The position numbers and the translations under genes are program-made. A DNA stretch of 64,000 nt. Origin: Evernia prunastri. Taxonomy: Eukaryota > Ascomycota > Lecanoromycetes > Lecanorales > Parmeliaceae. Where the stretch lies: positions 124,001 through 188,000 of the forward strand of contig NKYR01000027.1 of NCBI GenBank assembly GCA_003184365.1, in the 5' to 3' direction. The notes under the pieces are model-generated. The model did not search any database, was not told where the DNA came from, and saw nothing but the letters and a program-made list of their open reading frames with translations. This document shows, one piece after another, positions 35,006 through 46,595 of this stretch. Within the stretch, counting starts at the first letter, position 1. Every line of letters starts with the position of its first letter.

Positions 35006-37326
35006 ATGGAGCCAGACTACGACCTCGAGACTCAGCTAAGCAGCCCCGCAAACAACGAGGATACTGTGAACTGCGACCCTTGGGGTTCACGCGGACGACG
35101 TCTCTTTCCCCAACGCCGCTCTTCTATCCCAAATTCTGAAAGCCGTCATGTGAACGCCGTCCCCGGCTTCCCGCTCTTGGAAACCTCGCCCTCAAGAGAT
35201 CAATCCTCTTGTGATCAACGAGATCATGATAGTAACGCTAGCAGTCCAAGGTCTGTTGAATCTGTCGCCACGGTAGAAGTCCGGATGTCTTGTACTCCTG
35301 AGCGGCTATTCCCACAGACAAACCCGAGGATTGGGGAAGATACCCGTCGTCCTACGCCATATCTAGCCGGATCCCTCAATACAGCTTGTTCAGTCGAACG
35401 GCAGATAACCACTCACAATCTATCGGACAAGACTTTGGAGACCAGCTTTTCTGCGCCATTATACACAGACATGCCTGCTCGTGGTAATCTTCAATGGAAG
35501 TCTATGGCACAGTTCCACAAGTCTGGGCGTCATCTAAGACCTAGGACCCATCAATCACCAGATTCAACTGCCCTCGCTGGGTTGGCACCTATCCAAGTTC
35601 ATCACTGTGGCCGAGAAGCGGATAAGTATGTTGTCAACAAGGACAAAAGTCACCAAGGTGTCCCCGCACTTCAAATTGATACCTGGGATTGTACAGTGAT
35701 GCAATCCACCGTTGCCACAGTCACTGAAAACGGGAGGCTGCACGTCCACCATCTTGCTGTTCTTTCGGTTGTCATGCCCACTGAAGAGCATTCCGCAGAG
35801 AGAGTCAGCCTCTCTATCGTGGTCGCCAATGCGCTTCAGAACGATCAGAAATGTAGCTTGGGGCCAGGCCAATCCTCATTACTCTTTAGTGAAGACGTCT
35901 CCAAACCCGGCTTTTTCCCGCATGAGGGGGTAGAGTTGGCTATTGTACGCAACACCTTTGATCTTAAAAAGCCGCTCAATCTATACTTCGCTTTCACATA
36001 TCCATCGCCTCGCCACTTCTTTATGGCATCGCTTCCTACTTTTCGACCCAGAGGAAGAAGGTCACTCTCAGAAGTCGTTTTCATTGCGGAACCTCTGCCA
36101 CCGCTGAATATAAACACATTTATAAGAGACCCGTTCAGCAGCTGGAAACTGTGTCATCATCCCGTCAGTCAAATTACCTGCTATGAGCGAATAGATCTGC
36201 CTAGACTCTATCCTGCGAGCCTTCAAGATGACATACAGATGAGAATTATAGAGCTCGACTTTGTTTTCTTTCGAGCTCTTGGAGAATCAACTCTTTCCAG
36301 CGTGGTTTGGAAGCTCGACATCTCCGTTCATGAGCTCCCCGAAGAAGAGTTGGAGTGCCGAATGAGCTTCTTTCTTCAGATCGGAGCCGCTACAGCCCTG
36401 CTGTCTCTAATCCCTCACGGCTGGGTGCCTCGATACTTCACTGTTGATGGTCGGGTGGCGACAAAGAAGGGTGGAGAGTGCTGGAAGAACGAGGAAGGGC
36501 ATATAACAATATTCAAACAGGCTCACATGGCTCATGGTCCAACCACGGTAGAGACTTACTGGCAAGGACCTCCAAAGAACGATAAAATGAACGGCTATAG
36601 CACAAATGACATCCTTCTACCGAGGGTTGCAGATCGTAAAATGCTTGGAGGGAGATTGGCATGCGGAGGTAACGAAAGTAAGTATCTCTGACAACGAGCC
36701 CGGTTACATTCGTTGACTTGAGTGTAGTTGTTCTGCTGAACCATCTTGAGGAAGAAGTATGCGCACATGGCGCTGCTGACGGGGCCTATACTCCACTCCC
36801 TACTATGGATGCCGGTTACAGGTTCATCCTTAAACGCGTCACAGAGGCATGGTCCCCAAGGTTCAATTTCGTCCATCCCCCTACTCTACCTATCCCCGAA
36901 AGTACCCAGCTCCCTGAATATACCATTTCACATCCGGACGCTGAAATGGAATTGGGTCACAAGAGGAGGGAAATGAGTCCTAACGTCAAAGAGGAAGCGC
37001 CTTACCCGAAAAACCTATTAGAGGCCCTACTACTGCCACTATTCGTCCTGCTCCTATTGGTTCCGGGTTCCTTGCTTTGTGTCGAACGCGTTCGCAAGGT
37101 GAACAACGACAACGAGCTCCCAAATTGGAGGGACCAGTACGACCGGTACCCTTCCACCACAGACAACGGCGAGGAAAGACCCCCGGCAGTCATCGAAGTA
37201 GCGGGCTTCGATATCTTTCAACCCGCCGTTGTAGCGACTGATAGTCTTGTTGTTGAAGTAAAAAAATGTGAGGGATGGAGGGATTGGGTCGACTATGGGA
37301 GTGGATGGAGGGGATGTGTCCCGTAA
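35006..37326 (+). CDS. Hypothetical protein with one C-terminal membrane segment
   Basis: Exons 35006-36677 and 36728-37326 with a 50-base intron (GTAAGT...TAG). From the ATG at 35006 the protein opens MEPDYDLETQLSSPANNEDT; residues 1-180 are polar and disordered. A folded middle region has beta-rich segments (LHVHHLAVLSVVMPTEEHSA, VSLSIVVANALQND, GVELAIVRNTFDL). A single hydrophobic helix near the C-terminus (NLLEALLLPLFVLLLLVPGS) is followed by a basic stretch, so it is probably anchored with the bulk cytosolic or, if an upstream signal exists, lumenal. No family recognised. The frame is open upstream of the ATG, so the true N-terminus may lie further left. Confidence 0.7.
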
Positions 37327-37645
37327 GTGTCGGTGATGGCAGGGGAATAGATACGTCCTTTGATTGTGTCAAACACAGCTTGTCTATCATTAGCAGTACA
37401 TGATACCCCGGCGTGACGCCTTGAATTAAGTGCTCGAATTCGGACATCGGGCCCTGCCTGGCATGACAAATACTGCTGTCAGAATCATGACCAAATCTTC
37501 CCTTTCGGTGATCTCGTAAAATGAACTTGAGGCGGATATTTCTCATACACTTCTATAAAGTTCTAGGGTATCGTTAAACAAAAGTACCAACCCGACAGTC
37601 CACCCACTTCATGCATCTAGGCGGAACTCCGTCCACCCACCCCCT

Positions 37646-39769
37646 TCACCAGCCGAACCCCTCAGCATGCAGATAGATCCCCTGAGCCCCACTCCCCTTG
37701 TGCACGGCCCTCTCGTCGCTAACCTTCGCCACCGTCGTCCTGACCGTCGCGTTCAACCCCAACGGCCCGCACACCGCGACGCCCGTCTCGCCCTCGGCGC
37801 GGTCCAAGGCGTTCCAGAGCAGGTCGTAGATGGGCGGGCGCCCGGAGATGAGGGTCGCGAAGGAGGAGACATTGGTGGTGGTGGTGGTGGTGTCCTTTGG
37901 CTTCGTTCTGTTGCTGCAGCAGGGGGGATCCGGGGGTGGGATCGCGGTCGTGATGGTTGGGATGGTGGTGGATGATGGTTTTTCGTCCAGGTCGCTGGAA
38001 GTGGTGGAGTCTGGTCTGCTGCTCGCTTGTGTCGTGTTGGCGTCCGCGGTCGGTGGAAGGGAGTCACGGACGCAGCAGCAGGGGCCGAGGGACTTGTCGC
38101 AACGGCATCCTGTTTCTTGGGCAGTGTTGGACGATTCCGTGAATTCGCCGTCGCAGGTCACGAAGATTTTGACGTCGACGTCGATGCCGCGAGCGCGGAG
38201 CTGGGCCACAGCGTCGGAGAGCTCTTCGGAGACCCAAGAGGTCCAGGAGCTGTTTTTGACGACCCAGACGAATTCCAGACGCCGGACGGGCAGTCGTTGG
38301 AATGAGGCGCGGTGGGCGATGTCGAGAAGTTGGGGGAGGATGAATGTGACGCCGGTTGAGCCGGCGATCAAGAGAACGGTGTCGAAGGCGGCGAAGTCGG
38401 CGTGGGACGCGCCGTATGGGCCGTCGATCAGGGCTACGTGCGTTTGCGGGGGTGCTATGGCGTCCTGTTGGGTCTTTGGTAGGAGAGTAGCGGTGGGTGA
38501 GTCCGCGGATATGAGGAGGCGCTTTGTGAAGCCTTTGTGTCCCTTAAGGATGAAGACTAGGTCATTGTTGTGCGAAGAGGGCACTGAGGCGATAGTGGCC
38601 GGGTGGGACTGGACGAGACCGAGCTGTGGAATCTTCAGAAAGACGTGAGCACCAGGTTTCCAATTTTTCACGTGCTCGACGGGAACACGGATCTTGGTCA
38701 CGCCGCCCTCAAAGGCTGTTAAGGTGGCGCGGCCAGGGCGGATGTTATTGTAAGCAAAGCGCAAAGTCCGGATGAGGCGGTCTACGATGTACAGTGCAAT
38801 CGGGATGTATATGTAGACGCGGGAGTACAGAGCGGTGGATGGCAGATGCATCATTATAGCAATGATGAATCCGAAGAAGGTGACTAGGTGCTGGATGACA
38901 AAGAACTCGTAGGAGAAGTTCCGAAAGGGCGCTAAAGTGCTGAGGTTGAGCCATAGCAGTATGGCATACGCTGCGATACCGGTTGGTGGGCAGCTATCCG
39001 TAGACCATTCCATACGCACTAGGCCGTAAAGGCTCCATCCGTAATTCTGATAGCCCAAGTGCAGGGTAGCGAGAAGGAGTAGGACCCGCGACACCCATCG
39101 ATGAAGTACGTTGAGCCGCTCGTACGAAACGCCGGTCACGAGGCCAATGAGATTATTCTTGCCAGCAAGAAGGATCAAGAGGGGTACTTGAGCCACGGCC
39201 AGCCATGCTGCTCGGATTCCTAGCGCTTGATAGTGCTGCGCACCTGGGACGTCATTATTGATGTACTCGAGAGCGAGGACGAAGCCTAGGTAAGCCAGGA
39301 GAAGACTGATGGTGCCAAAGGGTGGGACCTTGACCCAGAAAGATCGTCTTGTCGGGGTGAGCTGCACATAGGATACCTCACGAAATATGGCGGTTATTGT
39401 TGCCACGGATTTGGTGAAGACGTTTCTCGGTCTAGCCGGATGCTTGATGTTGGCAGCTGCTGCGCGAATTCTAGAAGGACGTTAGCATCTCTTCATCTTC
39501 TGGGTGATTGGGGAATGAGCGTACTTCCATCGTCGAGCTGTTGTTTGGATGATGTTGGTGATAGCAGCGATGCCAATGAAAACGATCACACCATACCAAA
39601 AGTACCTTGCAAATGCGTTGCCGGAAAGCTGCAAATCGCTATCGTCGAGAATTTGACCAAGGAAATCCATTGCTTGGGTATCATTTGAGAAGTCAACGCC
39701 AGTAGTGTTCAAAGCAGAGGAGGAGGAGGATTGGTCGCCCATGGCGGGCATGGACATTGATGTATCCAT
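37646..39769 (-). CDS. Ferric/cupric reductase (FRE family)
   Basis: Exons 39525-39769 and 37646-39470 with a 54-base intron; 689 residues. An N-terminal segment with one membrane helix precedes the ferric-reductase membrane domain. Two H-x13-H pairs (residues about 205/219 and 276/290) supply the two heme ligands pairs. The FAD-binding motif reads HPATIAS, and the NAD(P)H site contains AGSTGVTFILP and a terminal CGPLGLN. FRE enzymes reduce Fe3+ and Cu2+ outside the cell with cytosolic NADPH. An insert of about 100 residues near the end (genomic 37880-38110) is Cys-, Pro- and Thr-rich, with CRC, CCC and CC clusters, unlike a usual compact NAD domain. The gene is head-to-head with a copper transporter. 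Confidence 0.92.
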
Positions 39770-40273
39770 TATGACAGACAGGTCAAGGAATGTAAAGACA
39801 GTGTTGTTTAGTTCCTGGATGGAATGTGGGAAATGGGGGAAGGTGTAAAGTTTGGAGGGCAGGAGGTCATGTAATAATGTTTTATGGACGTTGGAAACAT
39901 ATGGATTTATAGGATTCTTTCATTAATATGAGCGAAGCGAATAGTGGGGCTACCATCAAGGTAAGGTAAGGTAGCTGCAATAATGGAATATCCTCCACCA
40001 CAGTTACTAAAAAAAGTGGGATGAGGTGAATGACTCTTTACCGGCCGGTAATCTTACTTTATATCTATCAGACTATAATGTATTAAACGATAGGCGAGTT
40101 AGAAAGTCATCTTTTGCTTATACTCCTCCTTATGTACCCTCACCGATGGTAAAGTAGGAAGGAAGGCTTTTGGAAGGAAGAAGGTGGAAGGAAGAAGGAA
40201 GAAGGAGGCTCGGTCATTCATGCACATGTCTTTACTCTTTAGCGCCACACTAAACGCCTTAAACCCTCTCAAA

Positions 40274-40281
40274 TTTGCTCA
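40274..40281 (+). promoter_or_regulatory. Mac1-type copper response element TTTGCTCA
   Basis: Exact match to the core bound by yeast Mac1 when copper is scarce. It lies 505 bases upstream of the reductase start and 437 bases upstream of the transporter start. Confidence 0.5.
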
Positions 40282-40349
40282 ACTCCACCCGTAATCCACT
40301 GTCAGCAATGGCCGAACTGGCACAATGTTACCTTCAAAGGCAAATGAAA

Positions 40350-40434
40350 ATCTTTTTATTCTTTTTAAATTCTTTTTAAATTCTTTTTATATTCTTTTTA
40401 TATTCTTTTTATATTCTTTTTAATTCTTTTATTA
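40350..40434. repeat. T-rich tandem repeat, unit about 12 bases
   Basis: About seven copies of an attctttttata-like unit lie between the two TTTGCTCA sites. Poly-T tracts of this kind tend to exclude nucleosomes. Confidence 0.75.
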
Positions 40435-40475
40435 ATTGCCGTCCTAGGGAGTGGAGAGGAAAAGGACCGAGACCG

Positions 40476-40483
40476 TTTGCTCA
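40476..40483 (+). promoter_or_regulatory. Mac1-type copper response element TTTGCTCA (second copy)
   Basis: Second exact copy in the same orientation, 235 bases before the transporter start. Confidence 0.5.
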
Positions 40484-40717
40484 CTTTTACGCCCATTTTT
40501 ATTTCTAGCTTCTTGTACTTTACCTATGAGCCTACCTTGAGGACGAGGTATACATCTGGAAGCAACGATAAAACAAACCGCTCATGCAATATTCCATCTT
40601 CCATCCCCAATCTCAACTTTCTTCCCCTCTCCTACTCTTTGCAAGGCTTCATCACTATTCCATTCTCTCATCGCATTGCCTAGGTTCACTCTCTCCTCGA
40701 GTTTTGCTGTTTGCGTC

Positions 40718-41250
40718 ATGGACATGTCTTTGTCCCAAATGATGGTCACTTTCTTCACGTCGACACATACTCCACTTTACTCATCCAGATGGACACCTTC
40801 AACCACGGGCCAGTACGCTGGCACTTGCATCTTCCTCATCATCCTGGCCGCCATTTCTCGCTGTCTTTACTCTTACAGGGTAGTCCAGGGACGCAGATGG
40901 CGAGATGCTGACCTCAAGCGACGTCCAATCATAGTCTCCGGGGGGAGAGAGGACGAAGATGGAGCCATGCTTGATGAGAGGGATATTGGGGCCGGCAGCC
41001 GAAGAGGGAGGCGGAACAGGCCGTGGAGGACCAGTACCGACATTCCTAGAGCGTTACTCGATACAGTGATCGCTGGTGTCGGATATCTACTGTCAGTCGG
41101 TATGCCCACGATTGTATATGTGCATGCTAATATTCCGGCAGCATGTTGGCGGCAATGACGATGAACGTCGGCTACTTCCTCTCTGTCCTCAGTGGCATAT
41201 TCCTGGGCAGCCTGATGTTTGGACGTTACGAAGTCCAACTTGCATCATAG
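40718..41250 (+). CDS. Ctr-family high-affinity copper transporter
   Basis: Exons 40718-41091 and 41142-41250 with a 50-base intron (GTCAGT, branch GCTAAT, CAG); 160 residues. The start MDMSLSQMM is Met-rich, as in Ctr proteins. Helix 1 is GTCIFLIILAAISRC. A basic, acidic, disordered cytosolic loop follows. Helix 2 contains the copper-selective MxxxM motif (MLAAM), formed across the splice junction, and helix 3 has the GxxxG packing motif (GIFLG). Ctr trimers carry Cu+ across the plasma or vacuolar membrane after reduction of Cu2+, which makes the neighbouring reductase a natural partner. A short extracellular tail and 160-residue size fit Ctr2/CtrC-like members. Confidence 0.92.
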
Positions 41251-41923
41251 CGACTTCGACAGCAGAGTCATGCCCTGGAGACAAGAGTTGAATCGTGGGA
41301 TTCAATCGCAGAGGAGATAACATTCTGGCAATGGTTCCTTAGAAGCGAACAGTATCACTGGGCTTTTCCTGCAGGCAAGGCGTTGATTTTGGTGTGGACT
41401 CGGAGTACAATGTATGATAGAGCCATGATCAACAGTAACATGCATGCAAAAAAAATAAACCGTAAGCTGATCGTACCATCACAAACAATACGCAATTGAC
41501 GATGCGTTTCATTTTTGTCACAGCCCCTCGAGCCTCGGCTGACGGAGACATTTGTGGCTGGGGTGGCGAAATCCGCTGACTAAGGCAGTGCTGCCAAGCA
41601 ATACCACCGTCACCAGAGCCTTCCGGCTTCAAACGCTTCTCCAGCGGAAGAGGTTGCACAACGGACACGCCCATTGATCTATCGTTCCCAGTTACAATCC
41701 TACTTTGCACATCTTTTGGGAGCTTTGTCCGCCTCTTCGACTTACTCACAGAAGCTCACACTGGTCCGTCCCTTGCGCCCAAAAGCACTACGCGGCTAGT
41801 ACATCCGTTGGGCCTTTCGGACAGTATATAGCCTGTCCCGGAGCTTCTGCGGCTGCCAACAACTCTCGTGCCATCGGAGCGACCTTGTAGGCTACCGGCC
41901 ATACCTTTTCTTCCATCGCGATC
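41251..41923. other. Spacer between copper transporter and epsin
   Basis: 673 bases. A 106-codon minus-strand frame (41429-41749) lacks an ATG start and recognisable features. Likely the 3' region of the transporter gene and the epsin promoter. Confidence 0.4.
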
Positions 41924-43858
41924 ATGTCGAAAGTCGTTCGAAGCGTGAAGAACGTTACCAAGGGCTATTCTCATGTCCAAGTCAAAGTTCGAAATGGTAT
42001 GCGCCATCTAAGAGCAGAACGTAGCGTTGCAACTAATCGTCCCTGATCAGCAACGAGCAACGATCCTTGGGGACCTACAGGCACGGAGATGAGCGAGATT
42101 GCTCAGTTGACCTTCAATGGGTAGAGTCACCTGCTCCTTCGTCGCCTACGGTACTAAGTCCAGCTAGCTCTAACGACTTCTACGAGATAATGGATATGCT
42201 TGACAAGCGGATGAATGACAAGGGCAAAAACTGGCGCCATGTGCTCAAGTCGCTGAAGGTGCTAGATTATTGTCTCCACGAAGGATCAGAACTGGTCGTC
42301 ACGTGGGCTCGCAAGAACGTTTACATCATAAAGACTTTGAGAGAATTCCAATATGTTGATGACGACGGCAAAGATGTTGGACAAAACGGTGAGCAGCAGG
42401 AATGTTTTTGCTTCCGACCAGAGCTGATAAACACTAGTACGAATCTCCGCAAAAGAACTCACGTCTTTAGTCCTGGATGAAGAGCGCCTGCGGACTGAGA
42501 GATCTGATCGGAAATCCTGGAAGTCAAGAGTCACGGGTATCGAAGAATTCGGGCCTCAGGGTTCGGGGTATGGTGGTGGTAATAGTGGTGATCTCTCGAC
42601 GCCCCCACGACGTAGACCTGAACGGCGCAGGCAGAACGCTACTGAGGAGGAAGATGCGGAATACAAGCTAGCAATTGAAGCGAGCAAGTATGAGGCAGAG
42701 GAGGAGAGGAAACGAAGAAATACGGCCACAGAGGCTCCACCGGACGATGACCTAGCGAAAGCGATAAAGCTTAGCAAAGAGGAGGAGGAGTTGCGCAGGC
42801 GGGAACTGGAAGAGAGCAATGCTGCATCGCTGTTCGATGATACCCCAGCACCCAGCAGTCAACAACCACAGTACACAGGTTTCAATCAGGGCTATCAGCA
42901 ACAAGGCGCGGTAGACTGGTTTGGCAACCCGGTGGACCAGCAACCGCAACAACCACAGTCTACAGGCTATCTCAATAATGCATACTCACAACCTACCGGG
43001 CTCCAAAACCAACAGACTGGCTTTCAGAATAGCTTTCAACCTCAACAGACAGGGTTTGACCAATCGCAGTTCCAGCAGCAGCAGCCAAATTACTTGCAGC
43101 CACAGTCAACAATCCAGCCACAGCAAACTGCTTATGACAACTTGAACAATCCATACGCTCAGCAACAGAACGGCTTCGGCAATCAGTTCCAGCAACAGCA
43201 GCCCCAACAAATCAGCTCACCTGCACCTCAAGCAGGTAGCCACAATCCGTGGGCTACAAACCAGACACAATATGATGCACTGAAGCCTATGCCGACTGGA
43301 TCAAATAATCCTTTCGCATCGGCTCGTCCACAGGTCCAACAGCAGCAAATCGGTCCACCATCTTTGAGCTCTCTTGCAGAGCAAAAGACTGCCACGAATT
43401 TCAACAATCAATCTTCCTACAATCCAATCGCCAACTACCAAGCGCCTCAGCAAATCGCCACACCCCAGAAACCACAAAACCCACAGCATGAGCGTCTCAA
43501 CGCTCTCTTAGCGTCGGGCGAAGGTATGGATACGTTTGGTAATACCGGCGAGATGCGAATTCCATCCCAGCACACGGCGCCAGGTACTTTCGTCAACAGC
43601 TCCGGGCAAGGCCTCAACAAACTGCATGCATCCCAGACTGGGAACAATCCATTCTTTAGCCAACAATTTACTGGTGGCCCTCAGATGCAAGGTGGTTACG
43701 GAGCACAACAACAGCAGAATCGCATGGCACCAGCGCAGACAGGACCAGCAGGCATCAATGGGTTTGGAGGAAGCACGTTTGGGCAGGCGAACAACCCCTT
43801 CGGCGCTCAGCAGTCGCATCAAGGTCAACAGCAAGGAGGGAGTTTGATTGACTTGTAG
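41924..43858 (+). CDS. Epsin (Ent1/Ent2-type endocytic adaptor)
   Basis: Exons 41924-41996, 42051-42120, 42168-42388 and 42438-43858; 594 residues in one frame. The ENTH domain (about residues 1-145) starts MSKVVRSVKNVTKGYSHVQ and contains SNDFYEIMDMLDKRM and WRHVLKSLKVLDYCLHEG. It binds PtdIns(4,5)P2 and bends membrane. Two ubiquitin-interacting motifs follow (AEYKLAIEASKYEAEEE and DDLAKAIKLSKEEEE). The long tail is Gln/Pro/Asn-rich, with three NPF motifs for EH-domain partners such as Pan1/Ede1, and ends in the clathrin box LIDL. This full set defines an endocytic epsin acting at clathrin-coated pits. Confidence 0.95.
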
Positions 43859-44695
43859 AGCGGGAATTGGACCCGGGCAGGCAGAGTTATGGCAGCAGAT
43901 GCATAAAGGAGTTTCTTGTTTGACACTTTTGTGCCCACTCAGACTTTGATACCAGGAGTTGGCGATGCTCCCTTTCAGCTCTAAGCTGGTAGAGATTCTG
44001 TCTCTCTCCGCGTGCCCTTCCATTGATAAATGATACATCATTTGCTAACCCTCCCTATCTCTGGTCTCGCCATCGATCCTCAAGATCATGGCCGTGTTGA
44101 TCTCCATCATATCCCACAAAACGGCGCTTACTCGCTGCCTCGAGGCCCGCCTTCTAATTGAGGTCTGCTCCTTCCTCTTGCATCCGCCGAACAGACCCCA
44201 CCAGCCGTATTTGTTGCGATGGCTACGGAGACCTTGGGAACAACATACTCGAGCCTTATAGGGAGACCCCGCGCCATGAAATCGGCCGTAAGAGTCTTTG
44301 CGCTGATTCTTTTCCTGTGACCACTTTATATTCCATTATTCACTTATCCTTGGCGGCCTCTTCTTATTCACTTGGCCTCCTGCTCTTAAGGAATACAAGC
44401 TCATTTACCTAAATCAGCACGCTCTTCCCCCAACTTCCTCAAAGTTTCACAACATCATACCCCTGTATTCACTTCTTCCTCCTACTCCAACTTTAGGTCG
44501 TACATACTCATTGCCGTATGGATCACGACGCAGCGCTTCATTTGTGTGGAAGAACTTGCTAAAAATTCATCCGCCTCAACGTATCACCTAACAAAACCGT
44601 TGTCACAACACCTATCTCATCTTACTTGATTTTTCCTGAAACCTCCCAAGTTTGTCAAATCATCCCACACTTTTTTTTGGACCTATAACACCACC
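43859..44695. other. Epsin 3' region and promoter of the next gene
   Basis: 837 bases, pyrimidine-rich toward 44695. No coding frame supported. Confidence 0.45.
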
Positions 44696-45814
44696 ATGGC
44701 TTCCTCAGATACCGACGCAGCGACCGAAGCGCTCATCGCTCAGCTCATGGCAGAGGACCTTGGCGAGTCGTACCACAGGCACTCGGCCCCCATTGGGGCA
44801 TCTTATCATGACTATGAAGAGCCGTTGAGCTCATATGAGCGGCAGTGTTTGGATGCTGAGAATGACCCAGATGACGAGGGTGGTGAAGGATGTGGCTGGG
44901 GTCCGGAACGTTCTGATGTTGTCAACGGTTCAACTGCGCCTGCCGAGGGCCTGTCCTCACATGGGCCAGCTGATGAAAGCACCTCGGATTCGAAAGATCA
45001 GGCTTGGGACTCGAGATTCGTCAATGAAGACGGTGACGTCCAAGAATACCCTACATCGCCGCACTCACCGCCAGCGGCTGGGGCAGATAAAGATGACAAC
45101 CATTCTGACTCCAAGACCTGCTCAGCCCCCAGAAACGAAGAAATTACAAGCTCTCCAGCTCGCGTCACCCCCCTTCCCGCTTACGATGGCCCCACCAACC
45201 CAGCTAGCGAAATACGCAACATTTCCAACCCAACGGCCCGACCTCCTCAACCCACCCCAGACATCTGGCCAGAACCTTTTGGACCGGTTCGCGTACCTAA
45301 TGACCACCTCGAACCTTCCGCCAAGTCAAGCCACCCTGAACCCTTCATCCCTTCGAGTCAACCCGCACCAAATGAGCAGCTACCTACTCCTAATGACTGG
45401 GAAGTCGACGATCTGTGGGATGATGGTTTAGACTACTCATCCTCCAAAGGCAAAGGCAAAGCAGTACGCGCTTACGACGAATTCAAGCGAGGATTAAGGG
45501 ACGGCGGGAAGAGGCGCTGGGGCCGTGGCGTTGCTGATCCTGAAGACACCAAAGGTCAAGATGCAGACGACGACAGCGAAGAGAAAGAAGAAGGCGACAT
45601 CCAAGACGAAGATCTCCCCTTCATTCGCGTCCCCTGGCCGTGTGCAGAGAAGGACGAAGTGCTCTCCCGACGAGAGGACGCGGAGGTGGTGGAGATCCGT
45701 GTGGGTGATGATGAGACGTTGGAAAGTATTCTCGAGGGCATCTCTTTGAGAGAGGAAAGGCGGCAGAGAGGAAGGGGTGTGGAGGACAGAGTAGAGTTTG
45801 CCGTCGGAGGATAG
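44696..45814 (+). CDS. Acidic, disordered hypothetical protein
   Basis: A single-exon frame of 372 residues with a strong start context (caccATGGCT). The first 60 residues look ordered and helical (TEALIAQLMAEDLGESYHRH, YEEPLSSYERQCLDAENDPD). The middle is Pro/Ser-rich and disordered. Later parts hold a basic KGKGKAV...KRRWGRG patch and a strongly acidic stretch. No signal peptide or membrane segment. The family is not recognised; the N-terminal block resembles the start of some fungal ubiquitin-pathway proteins, but I would not assign a function. Confidence 0.72.
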   Translation: MASSDTDAATEALIAQLMAEDLGESYHRHSAPIGASYHDYEEPLSSYERQCLDAENDPDDEGGEGCGWGPERSDVVNGSTAPAEGLSSHGPADESTSDSKDQAWDSRFVNEDGDVQEYPTSPHSPPAAGADKDDNHSDSKTCSAPRNEEITSSPARVTPLPAYDGPTNPASEIRNISNPTARPPQPTPDIWPEPFGPVRVPNDHLEPSAKSSHPEPFIPSSQPAPNEQLPTPNDWEVDDLWDDGLDYSSSKGKGKAVRAYDEFKRGLRDGGKRRWGRGVADPEDTKGQDADDDSEEKEEGDIQDEDLPFIRVPWPCAEKDEVLSRREDAEVVEIRVGDDETLESILEGISLREERRQRGRGVEDRVEFAVGG

Positions 45815-46466
45815 GTTAGGGAGAAAAGGATGTTGCGGCTCGGTGCTGATGATGATGACATCCATTCAGGCACGGTCGAGGTTTCTGTGCTGCTCCTGAC
45901 TGCCAGCCATGATGGATGCACTCATACATTGCACACCGTGAAGCAAGGATTGGATACCCGGTGGAAAAGTTCTTTCGCTTTATGCCTGTCCGATCGATAG
46001 GTAAGGCGATGGTAGTCATAGGTGTTGTTACGACAGGGTAGATAATGAGAGTCATTCTCGTTCGCTTCGAATGTGCGTTTTGCTTTATGACTTATCCGAG
46101 AAGAGGCCTTTTTGGTTCTTATACAGCCAGCGGATTGTCAAGCACTCACTCACTCACTCACGTTCTACGCGATGTGGAGAACATTGTCATCGAGTCGTCA
46201 AGTCGTAAATCCATCAAAGTCTCGGAGATATCATTGCCATTTCCGTCTCCAAACCCCCATCCATCCACCCATCCACCCAACCAACCGTCCCAGTCCACAG
46301 ACACATACTCCAGCCTCTCGTTGCATGCCCAAGAGAGAGCAATCAACCAGCCGCGGTCCCGCCATCCTCGCCTTCCAAGCACCAACCCCTCCCTCCCACT
46401 CGCGCCTCCAACGCTCCTCCTGCCGTTGTCACTCCTCCTTCGACCCCGTCCTTACTTCAACCTCAT
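45815..46466. other. Convergent spacer with short repeats
   Basis: 652 bases. Contains CACT repeats at about 46143-46160 and CCAT/CCAA-type repeats at about 46257-46290. Frames here look like low-complexity translation, not genes. Confidence 0.4.
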
Positions 46467-46562
46467 CTATTTCTTCTTCGTCTCCTTCTCCTCCTTCGCC
46501 GCGGGCTCGATCAGGACCTGGGCATCGAAAGGACGCAATCGGTCAGCTCGTGCCTGCGTACA

Positions 46563-46595
<33 letters not shown>

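Larger units (their letters stand above)
39770..40717. promoter_or_regulatory. Shared promoter of ferric reductase and copper transporter
   Basis: 948 bases between the divergent starts. It contains two exact TTTGCTCA sites and a T-rich tandem repeat (separate entries), and GA-rich tracts at about 40150-40210. The arrangement suggests joint copper or iron control of both genes. Confidence 0.6.

Noticed and set aside
37830..38648. 272-codon plus-strand frame inside the ferric reductase
   Set aside because: Antisense to a well-supported conserved gene; low-complexity start.
41429..41749. 106-codon minus-strand frame
   Set aside because: Starts only at GTG, no recognisable features.
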